DNA of 54,724 bases from Nonomuraea sp. MG754425 (GCF_021699195.1 NZ_SSXE01000044.1:1-54724); one strand, 5' to 3'; counted from the first letter of the stretch, positions 1-8,253 are shown. The notes: generated by a model not told the origin, from the sequence alone. A program made the numbers and translations.

Positions 1-278
1 ATCCCGGCCGAGGTCGGGAACCAGACGAGCCGCCCGCCCGCCGAGCCCACCCCCTGCACGCCGGGCACGTACGGGAGCGCGGGCGGGCCGAAGTACGACG
101 TCCCGCTCGCGCACAGCAGGTCCAGCGGGGTGATCGGGGCGGCCAGGACGCCCACCCGCTCCCATCCCGGGCCCGGCACGGGCGGCGGGCGGCCGGACAC
201 GACGGGCGGCTCCCCGCAGGTCTCGATCCGCGCGGCCAGCGTCGTCCGGTCCGCGCCGGGGCCGGTGCGCCCGTCCAT
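1..278 (-). CDS. MDR-family zinc-type/quinone oxidoreductase, N-terminal part (truncated by window edge)
   Basis: Reading the minus strand from an ATG at 278 gives 92 residues without a stop before the window begins. The segment VLAAPITPLDLLCASG followed by a proline/glycine-rich PGVQGVG stretch matches the GroES-like N-terminal fold of medium-chain dehydrogenases/reductases, where a Pro-x-D-x-L motif precedes the Gly-x-E/Q-x-x-G turn. No Cys ligand of a catalytic zinc is visible in this part, so a quinone-oxidoreductase-like enzyme is more likely than a zinc alcohol dehydrogenase. The start overlaps the stop of the upstream LigA-like gene by one base (TGATG), so it is probably translationally coupled as the last visible gene of the aromatic operon. 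The nucleotide-binding half lies outside the window. Confidence 0.7.
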   Translation of the reverse strand, partial: MDGRTGPGADRTTLAARIETCGEPPVVSGRPPPVPGPGWERVGVLAAPITPLDLLCASGTSYFGPPALPYVPGVQGVGSAGGRLVWFPTSAG

Positions 279-637
279 CAGGTGGCGATGTCCGGGTACG
301 GCAGCCGCACGTGCGCCAGCCGCCGCGCGTACTCGGTCTGGAAGCCGAGCGGCGGATGATCCCGCTCGAACATCGCGATGAACAGCGTCAACGTCAGGAA
401 CGGATGCGCGCCCAGCTCGAACAGCCGCGGGTAGTCGTGCGCGGCCAGCGCCTCCCGCTCGGCGTCCTCGAAGCACAGCCAGGTGGACGACTCGTCCGCG
501 TGACAGCCGAGGATGCGGTTCGCGCGGGCCGACTCCCACCACTCCACGGTCGCCCGGGGCTCGGCGCGGTAGCGCTCGACCAGCTCGGGGTCACGATCGA
601 CGGTGAACAGGAACTTGTTCAGCAGGTACTTGCTCAC
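278..637 (-). CDS. LigA-like small subunit of an extradiol dioxygenase
   Basis: 119 residues. The central part (roughly residues 55-85, with FEDAEREAL, then DYPRLFELGAHPFL) resembles the LigA family (Aromatic-ring-opening dioxygenase LigAB, LigA subunit), in which ALxxRDYxxLxELGxHPFL is the hallmark. LigA is the non-metal alpha subunit that caps the active site of protocatechuate 4,5-dioxygenase-type enzymes. The ATG overlaps the stop of the LigB-like gene by four bases and the TGA overlaps the next gene, consistent with a coupled two-subunit enzyme. The N-terminal 50 residues are less typical of LigA, so the substrate may differ from protocatechuate. The family call is fairly safe; the substrate is unknown. 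Confidence 0.75.
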   Translation of the reverse strand: MSKYLLNKFLFTVDRDPELVERYRAEPRATVEWWESARANRILGCHADESSTWLCFEDAEREALAAHDYPRLFELGAHPFLTLTLFIAMFERDHPPLGFQTEYARRLAHVRLPYPDIAT

Positions 638-1500
638 GACCGGCCGCCTCCGTCCGGGTACCAGGTGAAGTACGCCTCCATGGTGTGGAACAGGTCATAG
701 GTGTCCACGTAGTCGGCCTTACGGCCGTCGCCCGCCACCCCCATCATGAGCATGAAGTCCATGAACCCGTGGGTGGCGTTCCCCGGCAGGTGCAGGCTGT
801 CGAGGGTGACCTCGGCCAGGCAGCCCTCGACGTCCCCCGAGGAGATCCACTCCACGGCCTTGCGGTCGAACTCGGGGTCGGGGCCGTGCGGTCCGAACTG
901 GCGCGGCCCGCCGAGTTCGAGCGACAGGTGCCCGGTGCCGATGACCGCGACCCGCCGCCTGGCCGGCCACGACTCCACCATCTCCCTGATGGCCCTGCCG
1001 AGCTGCACGAACCGCTTCGGCCGCGGCAGCGGAGGGGCGAAGATGTTGGTGTAGACGGGCACGATCGGCAGGTCGTTCTGCGGGCGCAGCGTGATGATCG
1101 GGCAGGTGATCGAGTGGTCGATCCGCAGCTCGTTGGAGAAGGCCAGGTCGAACCCGGCGTCCAGGCCCTCGCGCAGGAGGTGCGCCGACAGGTCCTCCTG
1201 CCCCGCGCACACCAGCCGGGGGAGCCCGAACTCGCGTTCCTCGTTGAAGAAGTTCCCGTCGTAGCAGGGCGCCTTGCCGACCAGGAACTGCGGCATGTTG
1301 TCCAGCCAGAGCTGGTGGAAGTGGTCGGAGCCGACCATGACCAGCACGTCCGGCCTGGCCCTGGTGAGCGTCTGCCGGAACGCCTCCACCTTGCGCACCC
1401 ACTCGTCGGCGAACGGCGGGCGCTCCTCGCCGGTCGCGGTGCTGGCGCGATAGTAGAAGGGATGGTGGGTGGACGCGACGACCGCGACGAGCTCAGCCAT
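634..1500 (-). CDS. LigB-type class III extradiol ring-cleavage dioxygenase, catalytic subunit
   Basis: 288 residues. Class III extradiol dioxygenases use a 2-His-1-carboxylate iron site; here a STHHPF motif lies at about residues 10-15 and GSDHFHQLW at about 58-66, matching the two histidine regions of LigB. GTGHLSLEL (about 187-195) matches the region of the acid-base histidine, and ATHGFMDFMLMM lies near the C-terminus. I chose ATG 1500 over the in-frame ATG 1512 because GGAGG stands six bases before it. It overlaps the upstream lyase gene by 8 bases and is followed by the LigA-like gene. The likely role is oxygen-dependent ring opening of a catecholic or hydroxylated heteroaromatic substrate in the cytosol. 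The ring substrate cannot be read from the sequence. Confidence 0.85.
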   Translation of the reverse strand: MAELVAVVASTHHPFYYRASTATGEERPPFADEWVRKVEAFRQTLTRARPDVLVMVGSDHFHQLWLDNMPQFLVGKAPCYDGNFFNEEREFGLPRLVCAGQEDLSAHLLREGLDAGFDLAFSNELRIDHSITCPIITLRPQNDLPIVPVYTNIFAPPLPRPKRFVQLGRAIREMVESWPARRRVAVIGTGHLSLELGGPRQFGPHGPDPEFDRKAVEWISSGDVEGCLAEVTLDSLHLPGNATHGFMDFMLMMGVAGDGRKADYVDTYDLFHTMEAYFTWYPDGGGRS

Positions 1501-2473
1501 GCAGACCTCCATCGGGGAACGGCTCGGGCGGGACGGACCGGTTGTTCAGGTCCACGGACAGGAAGATCTCGCCGGCCACCGGGCGGCGCAGCTCCTCGGC
1601 GAGCTGCCCGATCAGCCCGGCGGTCCTGGCCAGCAGCGCGAAGCCGCGCAGCAGCTCCAGCGGCAGCCCCAGGTCGGCCAGCGCGGCCCCGCACGCGCCG
1701 GCCCCGTTGAGCGGCAGCGTCCGGCCGAGCACACGCGGGTGCACCCGTCCGACGGCGGCGAACAGCGACAGGTGCGGCCCGAACAGCCCCTCCTCGGCCG
1801 CGATCTCGAACAGTCGCTCCGTGCGCGGGTCGCCGTCCTTGTGCACGTGGTGGCCGAGCCCCGGGACGAGCCGGCCGGACGCGCGCCGGGCCCGTACCGT
1901 CTCCAGGGCGAGCGCGTCCCAGCCGGAGTCGTCGCACGGCAGCGGGTCGTGCCGCGCGACCACCTCATCGAGGAACCGGCCGCAGTCCTCGGTGACGCCG
2001 AGGAAACGCGAGCCGCCGCCGAGCAGCCCCGCCGCCAGCGCCCCCTGGACGGAGTCCGGCGCCGACAGGTACGTCAGCCGGGTCACGATCGCGGTCGGCG
2101 TGAACCCGTGATCGGCCAGCGCGGCCAGCACCGCCTCGAACACCCGCACCTCGCCCGGCGCGGGCCGGCGCTGCGTGGCCAGCCAGAACGCCAGCTCACC
2201 GAAGCCGACCTCGCCCATCACGTCGGCGGCCAGGTCGTGCCCGAGCAGGGTGATCGACTCACGCGTGGACGCCCCGAGCGCCGTCGGATACCCGCCCCCG
2301 CCCGTCTGCGCGGGCCGCTCGCCTCCGCCCGCTCGCTCGGGCTGCTCGCCCTCGTGCGCCTGCTCGGGCCTCCTGCCCCCGTCTACCTGCGCGGGCCGCT
2401 CGCCGCCCACCTGCTCGGGCTGTCCGGCCGCGGTTGCTCGGGCGGGCCCGCTCGTCGGCCGGTGCTCACTCAT
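1493..2473 (-). CDS. citryl-CoA lyase / citrate-synthase-like protein with a low-complexity N-terminal tail
   Basis: 326 residues. From about residue 65 on it follows the short citrate synthase/citryl-CoA lyase fold: LVPGLGHHVHKDGDPRT (about 205-221) carries the conserved GHxxHKxxDPR with the substrate-binding His and Arg. LNGAGACGAALADLGLP (about 250-266) lines up with the LN(V/I)DGA segment of the family, so the usual catalytic Asp position appears to be Ala. The first 62 residues are a Gly/Glu/Gln/Pro/Arg repeat not normal for the family, yet a GGAGG six bases before ATG 2473 supports this start. It overlaps the CoA-transferase gene by 8 bases. In the operon it would cleave, or possibly only bind, the CoA thioester that the transferase makes. 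Confidence 0.75.
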   Translation of the reverse strand: MSEHRPTSGPARATAAGQPEQVGGERPAQVDGGRRPEQAHEGEQPERAGGGERPAQTGGGGYPTALGASTRESITLLGHDLAADVMGEVGFGELAFWLATQRRPAPGEVRVFEAVLAALADHGFTPTAIVTRLTYLSAPDSVQGALAAGLLGGGSRFLGVTEDCGRFLDEVVARHDPLPCDDSGWDALALETVRARRASGRLVPGLGHHVHKDGDPRTERLFEIAAEEGLFGPHLSLFAAVGRVHPRVLGRTLPLNGAGACGAALADLGLPLELLRGFALLARTAGLIGQLAEELRRPVAGEIFLSVDLNNRSVPPEPFPDGGLHG

Positions 2474-3614
2474 GGGAGTCCTCCAGCCAGGCGCGTAGTT
2501 CGGCGCCGTGCTCGTCCAGTTCGGGGGGCGGCAGGGCGTACCCGGCCGGGGTCTCGGAGAAGCGGATCGGGTGCCGGGTCGTCGGCACCGCCCGCTCGCC
2601 CTCGCCCACCACCACGACCGGCTCCAGCCCGAACCGCTCGGCCGCCGCGAAACCGCCGTCGATCGTGTTGATCGGCCCGCTCGGCACCCCCGCCGCCACC
2701 AGCAGCGCGAACCACTCCTCCGCCGGCCGGGTGACCAGCCGCGCGACGAGCAGCGGCCGCAGTTCGTCGCGCCGCTGCGTCCGGTCGGCGTTACGGGCGA
2801 AGCGCGGGTCGTCGGCCACCTCGGGGATGCCGAGCACCTCGCACAACTTCCTGAACTGCCCGTCGTTGGCCGCCGCCACGATCAGGTCGTGATCGGCGGT
2901 GGGCAGCGGCTCGTACGGGAACACGCTCGGGTGCGCGTTGCCCATCCGGAACGGCACCACGCCCCCCGCCACGTAGGCGGAACTCTGGTTCACCAGGCCG
3001 GTCAGCGCCGACGACATGAGGTTCACCTCGACGTGCTGGCCCCGCCCGGTCGCGTCGCGGTGCCGCAGGGCGGCCAGCACGCCGATCACCGCATGGTTGC
3101 CCGCCATCACGTCGAACACCGAGATCCCGGCCCGGTACGGCGGCCCGCCGGGCTCCCCGGTCAGGCTCATCAGCCCCGACATGGCCTGCACCATCAGGTC
3201 GTAGCCCGGCACCCGCGCCCCGGCCCCCGACCCGAACCCGCTGATCGAGGCGTACACCAGGCCCGGGTTGGCGGCGCTGACGGCCGCGTAGCCGAGCCCG
3301 TACCGGTCCAGGCCGCCCGGCCGGAAGTTCTCCACCAGCACGTCGGCGCGCCGGGCCAGCTCCCTGGCCAGCCGTGCGTCCCGCTCGTCCCGCAGGTCGA
3401 GGGCGATCGACCGTTTGCCCCGGTTGACCCCGAGGTAGTACGTGGACGTCTCGCCCCGCGCGGGCGGCGTCCACGACCGTGTGTCGTCACCTCGCGGGCC
3501 TTCCACCTTGACGACGTCGGCGCCGAGATCGGCCAGCAGCATCGTCGCGTACGGTCCGGCCAGGACCCTGGAGAAGTCGGCCACCAGCACCCCGGCCAAA
3601 GGCCCGTCGGCCAT
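2466..3614 (-). CDS. class III CoA-transferase (CaiB/BaiF family)
   Basis: 382 residues, normal length for the family. The N-terminus PLAGVLVADFSRVLAGP, then LADLGADVVKVE and ENFRPGGLDRYGLGY, are hallmark family III motifs. The Asp of PGYDLMVQA (about residue 153) is the position that forms the aspartyl-CoA anhydride intermediate. The enzyme moves CoA between carboxylic acids. It is the first gene of the minus operon: ATG 3614 is preceded by AGAGGAGG. Its stop overlaps the citryl-CoA-lyase-like gene, a pairing that suggests a carboxylic acid is activated and then cleaved (inference). The donor and acceptor acids are not readable from the sequence. Confidence 0.9.
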   Translation of the reverse strand: MADGPLAGVLVADFSRVLAGPYATMLLADLGADVVKVEGPRGDDTRSWTPPARGETSTYYLGVNRGKRSIALDLRDERDARLARELARRADVLVENFRPGGLDRYGLGYAAVSAANPGLVYASISGFGSGAGARVPGYDLMVQAMSGLMSLTGEPGGPPYRAGISVFDVMAGNHAVIGVLAALRHRDATGRGQHVEVNLMSSALTGLVNQSSAYVAGGVVPFRMGNAHPSVFPYEPLPTADHDLIVAAANDGQFRKLCEVLGIPEVADDPRFARNADRTQRRDELRPLLVARLVTRPAEEWFALLVAAGVPSGPINTIDGGFAAAERFGLEPVVVVGEGERAVPTTRHPIRFSETPAGYALPPPELDEHGAELRAWLEDSHE

Positions 3615-3639
3615 CCGGCCTCCTCTCGTGTCCGCTCAA

Positions 3640-3653
3640 CGGACGTATGTCCG
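3640..3653. promoter_or_regulatory. candidate operator, copy 1 (CGGAC-GTAT-GTCCG)
   Basis: A perfect 5-4-5 inverted repeat, 26 bases before the CoA-transferase start. A near-identical element occurs at 3741-3754 on the other side of the divergent promoter. It is an obvious candidate target for the IclR regulator encoded at 5299-6099; the link is inferred from position. Confidence 0.55.
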
Positions 3654-3695
3654 CTCTCGTGATCCCAGCACCCGGCCGCGTGCCCGTCAACCGTC

Positions 3696-3724
3696 TTGAC
3701 AGGACATTCCCGGCTCATCACAGT
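3696..3724 (+). promoter_or_regulatory. candidate sigma-70-type promoter of the amidohydrolase gene
   Basis: TTGACA at 3696-3701, a 17-base spacer, then CACAGT at 3719-3724. Transcription would begin near 3731, so operator copy 2 at 3741-3754 would lie just inside the transcript, a position typical for repression. The -35 is consensus; the -10 is weak. Confidence 0.4.
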
Positions 3725-3740
3725 GACGGTGACCGTACGG

Positions 3741-3754
3741 CGGACGTTTGTTCG
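3741..3754. promoter_or_regulatory. candidate operator, copy 2 (CGGAC-GTTT-GTTCG)
   Basis: Differs from copy 1 (3640-3653) at only two of 14 positions, and lies 18 bases before the amidohydrolase ATG. Two copies in one 157-base divergent promoter argue for a real binding site shared by both transcription units. Confidence 0.5.
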
Positions 3755-3771
3755 CTAGCGAGGAGCGTGCC

Positions 3772-5217
3772 ATGAACGACTTCGAGGACGGACGCCCCCT
3801 GGTGCTGCGCGGCGGCACCGTGCTGACCATGGACGGGCCCGCCACGGGCCGCCGCGTGCTGCCCGGCGCGGACGTGCTGGTCGTCGGCGACCGGATCGCC
3901 GCCGTCGGCCCCGGCCTGGAGGTCCCAGGAGGCACCGCCGAGATCGACGCCTCCGGCGGCATCGTCATGCCCGGCATGATCGACACGCACCGGCACATGT
4001 GGCAGACCGCGCTGCGCGGCTACGGCGCCGACTGGACCCTCACCCAGTACTTCGTCTGGTTCTACCTCGAACACGGCAAGCTGTTCCGGCCCGAGGACGT
4101 GCACGCGGGCAACACCCTCGCCGCCGTCGAGGCCCTCGACGCGGGCGTCACGACCGTCGTCGACTGGTCGCACGGCCTGCGCACCCCCGACCACGCCGAC
4201 GCCGCCGCCGACGCGCTGCTCGCGGTGCCCGGCCGGTACGTGCTCGCCTACGGCGACCTCCAGCGCCCGCCCGCCGAGTGGGCGACGGCCCCCGGGTTCC
4301 GCGACTTCGTCCGCAGGAGGATCACCGGCGACGACCGGCTCGGCTTCCAGCTCGCCTTCGATGTGCTCGGCGACCCGTCCTTCCCCGAGCGGGCCGCCTT
4401 CGAGGTGGCCCGCGACCTCGGCGTCACCGTCACCACGCACGCCGGGGTGTGGGGCGCCACCGGCGACGACGGGATCCGGCTGATGCACGAGCACGGCTTC
4501 ATGACGCCCGGCACCGTCTACGTGCACGCCGCGTCGCTGTCGGCCGACTCCTACCAGCGCATCGCGGCCACCGGCGGCTCGATCTCGGTCTCCACGGAGA
4601 GCGAGCAGAGCGCCGGGCAGGGCTACCCGCCCACGTGGGCCATCCGCGCGCACGGGATCCCGGTGTCGCTGTCGATGGACACCAGCGTCTGGTGGAGCGG
4701 TGACCTGTTCTCCGCCATGCGCGCCACCCTCGGCGCCGACCGCTCCCGCGAGCACCTGGAGGCGCACGCCAGGGGCGAGACGGTCACGCACTGCGCGTTA
4801 CGCGCCGAGCAGGTCGTGGACTGGGCCACCCGGGGCGGCGCCGCCGCCATCGGCCGCGACGACCTGGGCGCCGTCGCCCCGGGCCGCAAGGCCGATCTCG
4901 TGCTCGTCAAGAACGACGCCTCGCCCGTGTCGTTCCCGCTGCTCCACCCGTACGGCCAGATCGCCTTCCAGGCGCAGCGCGGCGACGTGCACACCGTGCT
5001 GGTGAACGGCCGGGTGGTCAAGCACGCCCACCGGCTGGTCGGCGTGGACCTGGCCGCCGCCCGCGCCGAGGCCGGGCGCACCGTCGAGTACCTCAGGGCG
5101 GCCATGGGAGAGGAAGCCTGGGAGAAGGGCATGAACCCGGACATCCCCGCTACGAAGATCCTCGACAATCCGTACACGTACACCGACTACCGCAGCGACT
5201 CCACCCACCGCCGCTGA
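3772..5217 (+). CDS. amidohydrolase of the ATZ/TRZ (cytosine-deaminase-like) family
   Basis: 481 residues. Metal-site motifs of the amidohydrolase superfamily appear in order: DTHRHMWQ (about residue 73, the HxH on strand 1), THAGVWG (about 222), VHAASLS (about 249) and SLSMDTS (about 302, the final Asp). The C-terminal beta-sandwich completes with APGRKADLVLV. HxHxxQ proteins of this family deaminate or dechlorinate aminated heterocycles such as 8-oxoguanine or triazines. I chose ATG 3772 rather than the upstream TTG because GAGGAG lies seven bases before it. It is divergent from the LigAB/CoA-transferase operon and shares its operators, so it may prepare a nitrogenous aromatic for ring opening; that is inference. 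Confidence 0.85.
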   Translation: MNDFEDGRPLVLRGGTVLTMDGPATGRRVLPGADVLVVGDRIAAVGPGLEVPGGTAEIDASGGIVMPGMIDTHRHMWQTALRGYGADWTLTQYFVWFYLEHGKLFRPEDVHAGNTLAAVEALDAGVTTVVDWSHGLRTPDHADAAADALLAVPGRYVLAYGDLQRPPAEWATAPGFRDFVRRRITGDDRLGFQLAFDVLGDPSFPERAAFEVARDLGVTVTTHAGVWGATGDDGIRLMHEHGFMTPGTVYVHAASLSADSYQRIAATGGSISVSTESEQSAGQGYPPTWAIRAHGIPVSLSMDTSVWWSGDLFSAMRATLGADRSREHLEAHARGETVTHCALRAEQVVDWATRGGAAAIGRDDLGAVAPGRKADLVLVKNDASPVSFPLLHPYGQIAFQAQRGDVHTVLVNGRVVKHAHRLVGVDLAAARAEAGRTVEYLRAAMGEEAWEKGMNPDIPATKILDNPYTYTDYRSDSTHRR

Positions 5218-5298
5218 CCGGGCCCGTCACCAGGAGATCGGCGGTCGCGGCAACCCGTAAAGTCGGACCAAGCCAATCCGAGGCAAGCGAGGGCGTCC

Positions 5299-6099
5299 AT
5301 GGCACGTGGTGAGACCGGACCTGACTTCATCGAGGCGCTGGCCCGCGGCCTCGACGTGATCAGGGCCTTCCAGCCGGGCCGCCCGGTCATGTCGCTGACC
5401 GAGGTGGCCACGGCCGCCGGCCTGGCCCGCCCCACGGCCCGCCGCATCCTGCTCACCCTCCAGGAACTCGGTTACGCCAGGCAGGAGCGGGGCGGGTTCG
5501 CGCTCACGCCCAGGGTGCTGGAGCTGGGGGTGACGTACGTGCGCTCGATGGGCCTGTGGGAGGTGGCCCGCCCGCACCTGGAACGGCTGGTCACGCAGAC
5601 GCGCGAGTCGTCGTCGATCGCCCAGCTCGACGGCTCCGACATCGTGTACGTGGCCAGGGTCGCCGTGCCGAAGATCGTCACGCTGTCGGTGCAGATCGGC
5701 ACCCGGTTCCCGGCGCTGCAGACGTCCCTGGGCAAGGTGCTGCTGGCCGCGCTGCCGCCCGCCGAGGTGGAGCGGGTGCTGGCCGAGCCGAGCCGCTCGG
5801 GCATCGAACCCCGCTGGCGGCCGGACGCCAAGGAGCGCGAGGCGGCGCTGCGCGCGGTGCGGGCCAAGGGCTGGGCGGTGACCGACGAGCAGCTCGCGCC
5901 GGGCATCAGATCGGTGGCCGCGCCGTTGCGCGACGGGCTCGGCAACGTCATCGCGGCGGTGAACGTCAACGCGCACGCCGCCGAGACCTCCGTCGGCAAG
6001 CTCACCGAGGAGCACCTGCCGCGGCTGCTGCAGACGGCCGGCGCGATCAGCGCGGACTGGGCGGCGTACGAGGCGGTGCCGCACGTGACCGCGTCCTGA
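5299..6099 (+). CDS. IclR-family transcriptional regulator
   Basis: 266 residues. The N-terminal winged helix spans about residues 10-70, with LTEVATAAGLARPTARRILLTLQELGY as recognition region. The IclR effector domain follows from about 80 to 250, including LQTSLGKVLLAALP and a C-terminal SVAAPLRDGLGNVIAAVNV. It has the look of PcaR/PobR-type IclR proteins that control aromatic catabolism. The start has GAGGG five bases upstream. It follows the amidohydrolase in the same direction after 81 bases and is the most likely ligand of the two CGGAC inverted repeats at 3640 and 3741. The effector is unknown, perhaps a ring-cleavage intermediate. Confidence 0.9.
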   Translation: MARGETGPDFIEALARGLDVIRAFQPGRPVMSLTEVATAAGLARPTARRILLTLQELGYARQERGGFALTPRVLELGVTYVRSMGLWEVARPHLERLVTQTRESSSIAQLDGSDIVYVARVAVPKIVTLSVQIGTRFPALQTSLGKVLLAALPPAEVERVLAEPSRSGIEPRWRPDAKEREAALRAVRAKGWAVTDEQLAPGIRSVAAPLRDGLGNVIAAVNVNAHAAETSVGKLTEEHLPRLLQTAGAISADWAAYEAVPHVTAS

Positions 6100-6210
6100 T
6101 CGCGCACCGGGTGAGCGTTCCGTCCGGGAAGCCGGCGAGTTCCTGGGTCTTGCCGGTTTCGGGCAGGCGGCTTTGAATGTGCCCCATACGGGATCTTCCT
6201 GGAGGGACAC

Positions 6211-8253
6211 ATGCGCGGCTTACGGGCGTCCGCTGTCGTTTCGATGATCGTCCTCACCTCGTTACTCGGACCCGCGCCATCGGTGCCGGCGGTGGCCGGG
6301 CCGGCCGACCCCGAACCGGTCTCCCTGGTCACGCTGTCGGTGCGGGACCGGGCCGCCATGGAGAGCCTCGTCGCCTCCGGGGCCGACCTCACCGAACGCG
6401 TCCGCCCGCAGGCGGACGGCAGCGTCCAGGTCGACGCGGTCCTCACCCCCACCGGGCTCGCCGCCCTGCCCGACGGCGTGACCGTGGCCCCGCGCGGCGC
6501 CCCGGCCCCGGCCGCGCCGGCCGCGCCGCGGGCGAGCGCGGCGGAGCAGGACCGGATCGTCGTCGAACGGGCGGTCTGGTACCGCTCACGCGACGGGTAC
6601 TTCCTGTCCGTCGAGGCGAGCAGCAGCGCCGCCCAGGCCGCCACCCTCACCGTCACCTGGCGGGGCCGGCACGGCACGACCGGCCAGGCGCAGATGGTCG
6701 CGTACGTGGACGCGGGCACGTACCTGGGACACCAGTTCAGCACCCCCGTCCCGGCGGACGACCAGCCGCAGCGGATCACCGTCGCCTCGACGGGCGGCGG
6801 CACGGCCGAGGCCCGCGTGGGGGAGTGGCCCGACGGCCGCCGGCCCGACCGCGCCGGCCCCGGCTACCAGAAGGACTTCATCACCCAGTACATGCCGCCC
6901 GGCCAGCTCAACGAGCGCATCAAGGCGCTGCACCGGCGCTACCCCGCCCTCACCGACCTGATCACGCTGCCGTACCGGACGAACGGCTACCGCAGGCACG
7001 CCCAGGCACTGATCGGCACGCCGCCCGGCGCGGCCGTCGTCGTCACCTCGGCCGCCTACGGCTCCGAGGGCGGCGAGGACGTGTCCGTCGAGCTGGCCGC
7101 CCCCGGCGCGCCCGACCGGCCGCTCCGGGTCGGCGTGGACGGCAAGCTCGTCACGGTCAGCCTGGCCACCGACGGTTCCGGCGCGCCGGTCAGCACCGCC
7201 GCCCAGGTCGTCGCGGCGGTCAACGCCGTATCCGGCGGTCCTGTCCGGGCCGCCCTGTACCGGAGCGATCCCGGGGCGGGCGTCATGGCCGCCGCGCCGC
7301 CCGTCCGGCTCGACGACTTCCTCAACGCCCCGGCCGACGTCTCCCGCGCGCCCGCGCAGGTGCTCGCCCTGCGCATCGGCGCGCGCCGCGACGGCTCGCG
7401 CACCGGCGTGCTCGCCTACGCGCAGGAGCACGCCCGGGAATGGGTGACGCCGCTGGTCACGATCGAGGCGGCCGAGCGGCTGCTGCGCAACCACGCCACC
7501 GACAAGGCCACCCGCCGGCTGCTGGAGCGCACCGACATCTTCATCGTGCCGACCGTCAACCCCGACGGCGCGAACTACAGCTTCTACGACTTCGCCTCCC
7601 AGCGGAAGAACATGACCAACCACTGCCCGGCCCAGCAGTCCGACCCGGCCCTGCGCAACGCCTGGGGCGTGGACGTCAACCGCAACTACGCCGTCGGCTC
7701 GCTGTCCGACGGCTACTTCGGCGCCTCCGCCAACTGCCAGAGCGGCACCTACGCCGGGCCCGGCGAGCTGTCCGAGCCCGAGAGCCGCAACGTGATGTGG
7801 CTGGCGCAGCGCTACCGCAACATCCGGTTCGCCATGAACGTGCACAGCTACGGCGGCTACTTCATGTGGCCTCCCGGCGCCTACCGGCAGGACGGCCGCG
7901 TCACCCTGCCCAGGCCCACGCCTCGGGAGGAGGCGTACTTCCTCAGCTCGGCCCGTACGATCGAGCAGGCCATCACCGCCGAGCGGGGCACCGTCATCTG
8001 GCCGCAGCAGACCGGCCCCGTGACGGACGTGCTCTACTCGGCGGCCGGGAACTCCGCCGACCAGCTCTGGTACGACCACGGCGTCTACGGCTGGGACTTC
8101 GAGGTCGGCGCCGACCTGTGGAACCCGGCGACCCGCAGGTGGGAGGGCGTGGGCTTCCAGCCGCCGTTCGAGGAGGGGCACGCGGAGGCGATGGAGTTCG
8201 CCGCGGGCCTGATCGCCCTGATCGGAGTCGCCGCCGACTACCGAGAACCGTAA
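6211..8253 (+). CDS. secreted M14-family zinc carboxypeptidase
   Basis: 680 residues with a Sec-type signal peptide (positively charged start, hydrophobic stretch to about residue 28, Ala-rich cleavage region). After an N-terminal propeptide-like region of about 200 residues comes an M14 domain. QEHAREWVTP (about 409) carries the HxxE zinc ligands, NPDG (about 450) and DVNRNYAVGS (about 489) are conserved substrate-binding motifs, HSYGGYFMWPPG (about 547) holds the third zinc His, and WDFEVG (about 630) contains the catalytic Glu. An insertion of about 100 residues between about 280 and 390 precedes the zinc motif. It should trim C-terminal residues from extracellular peptides. GGAGGG sits five bases before ATG, and a strong hairpin terminator follows. 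Confidence 0.9.
   Translation: MRGLRASAVVSMIVLTSLLGPAPSVPAVAGPADPEPVSLVTLSVRDRAAMESLVASGADLTERVRPQADGSVQVDAVLTPTGLAALPDGVTVAPRGAPAPAAPAAPRASAAEQDRIVVERAVWYRSRDGYFLSVEASSSAAQAATLTVTWRGRHGTTGQAQMVAYVDAGTYLGHQFSTPVPADDQPQRITVASTGGGTAEARVGEWPDGRRPDRAGPGYQKDFITQYMPPGQLNERIKALHRRYPALTDLITLPYRTNGYRRHAQALIGTPPGAAVVVTSAAYGSEGGEDVSVELAAPGAPDRPLRVGVDGKLVTVSLATDGSGAPVSTAAQVVAAVNAVSGGPVRAALYRSDPGAGVMAAAPPVRLDDFLNAPADVSRAPAQVLALRIGARRDGSRTGVLAYAQEHAREWVTPLVTIEAAERLLRNHATDKATRRLLERTDIFIVPTVNPDGANYSFYDFASQRKNMTNHCPAQQSDPALRNAWGVDVNRNYAVGSLSDGYFGASANCQSGTYAGPGELSEPESRNVMWLAQRYRNIRFAMNVHSYGGYFMWPPGAYRQDGRVTLPRPTPREEAYFLSSARTIEQAITAERGTVIWPQQTGPVTDVLYSAAGNSADQLWYDHGVYGWDFEVGADLWNPATRRWEGVGFQPPFEEGHAEAMEFAAGLIALIGVAADYREP

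Noticed and set aside
685..1710. Long plus-strand frames opposite the dioxygenase and lyase genes
   Set aside because: They are Arg/Pro/Ala-rich antisense shadows typical of high-GC DNA, with no family motifs, and they lie opposite clearly conserved genes.
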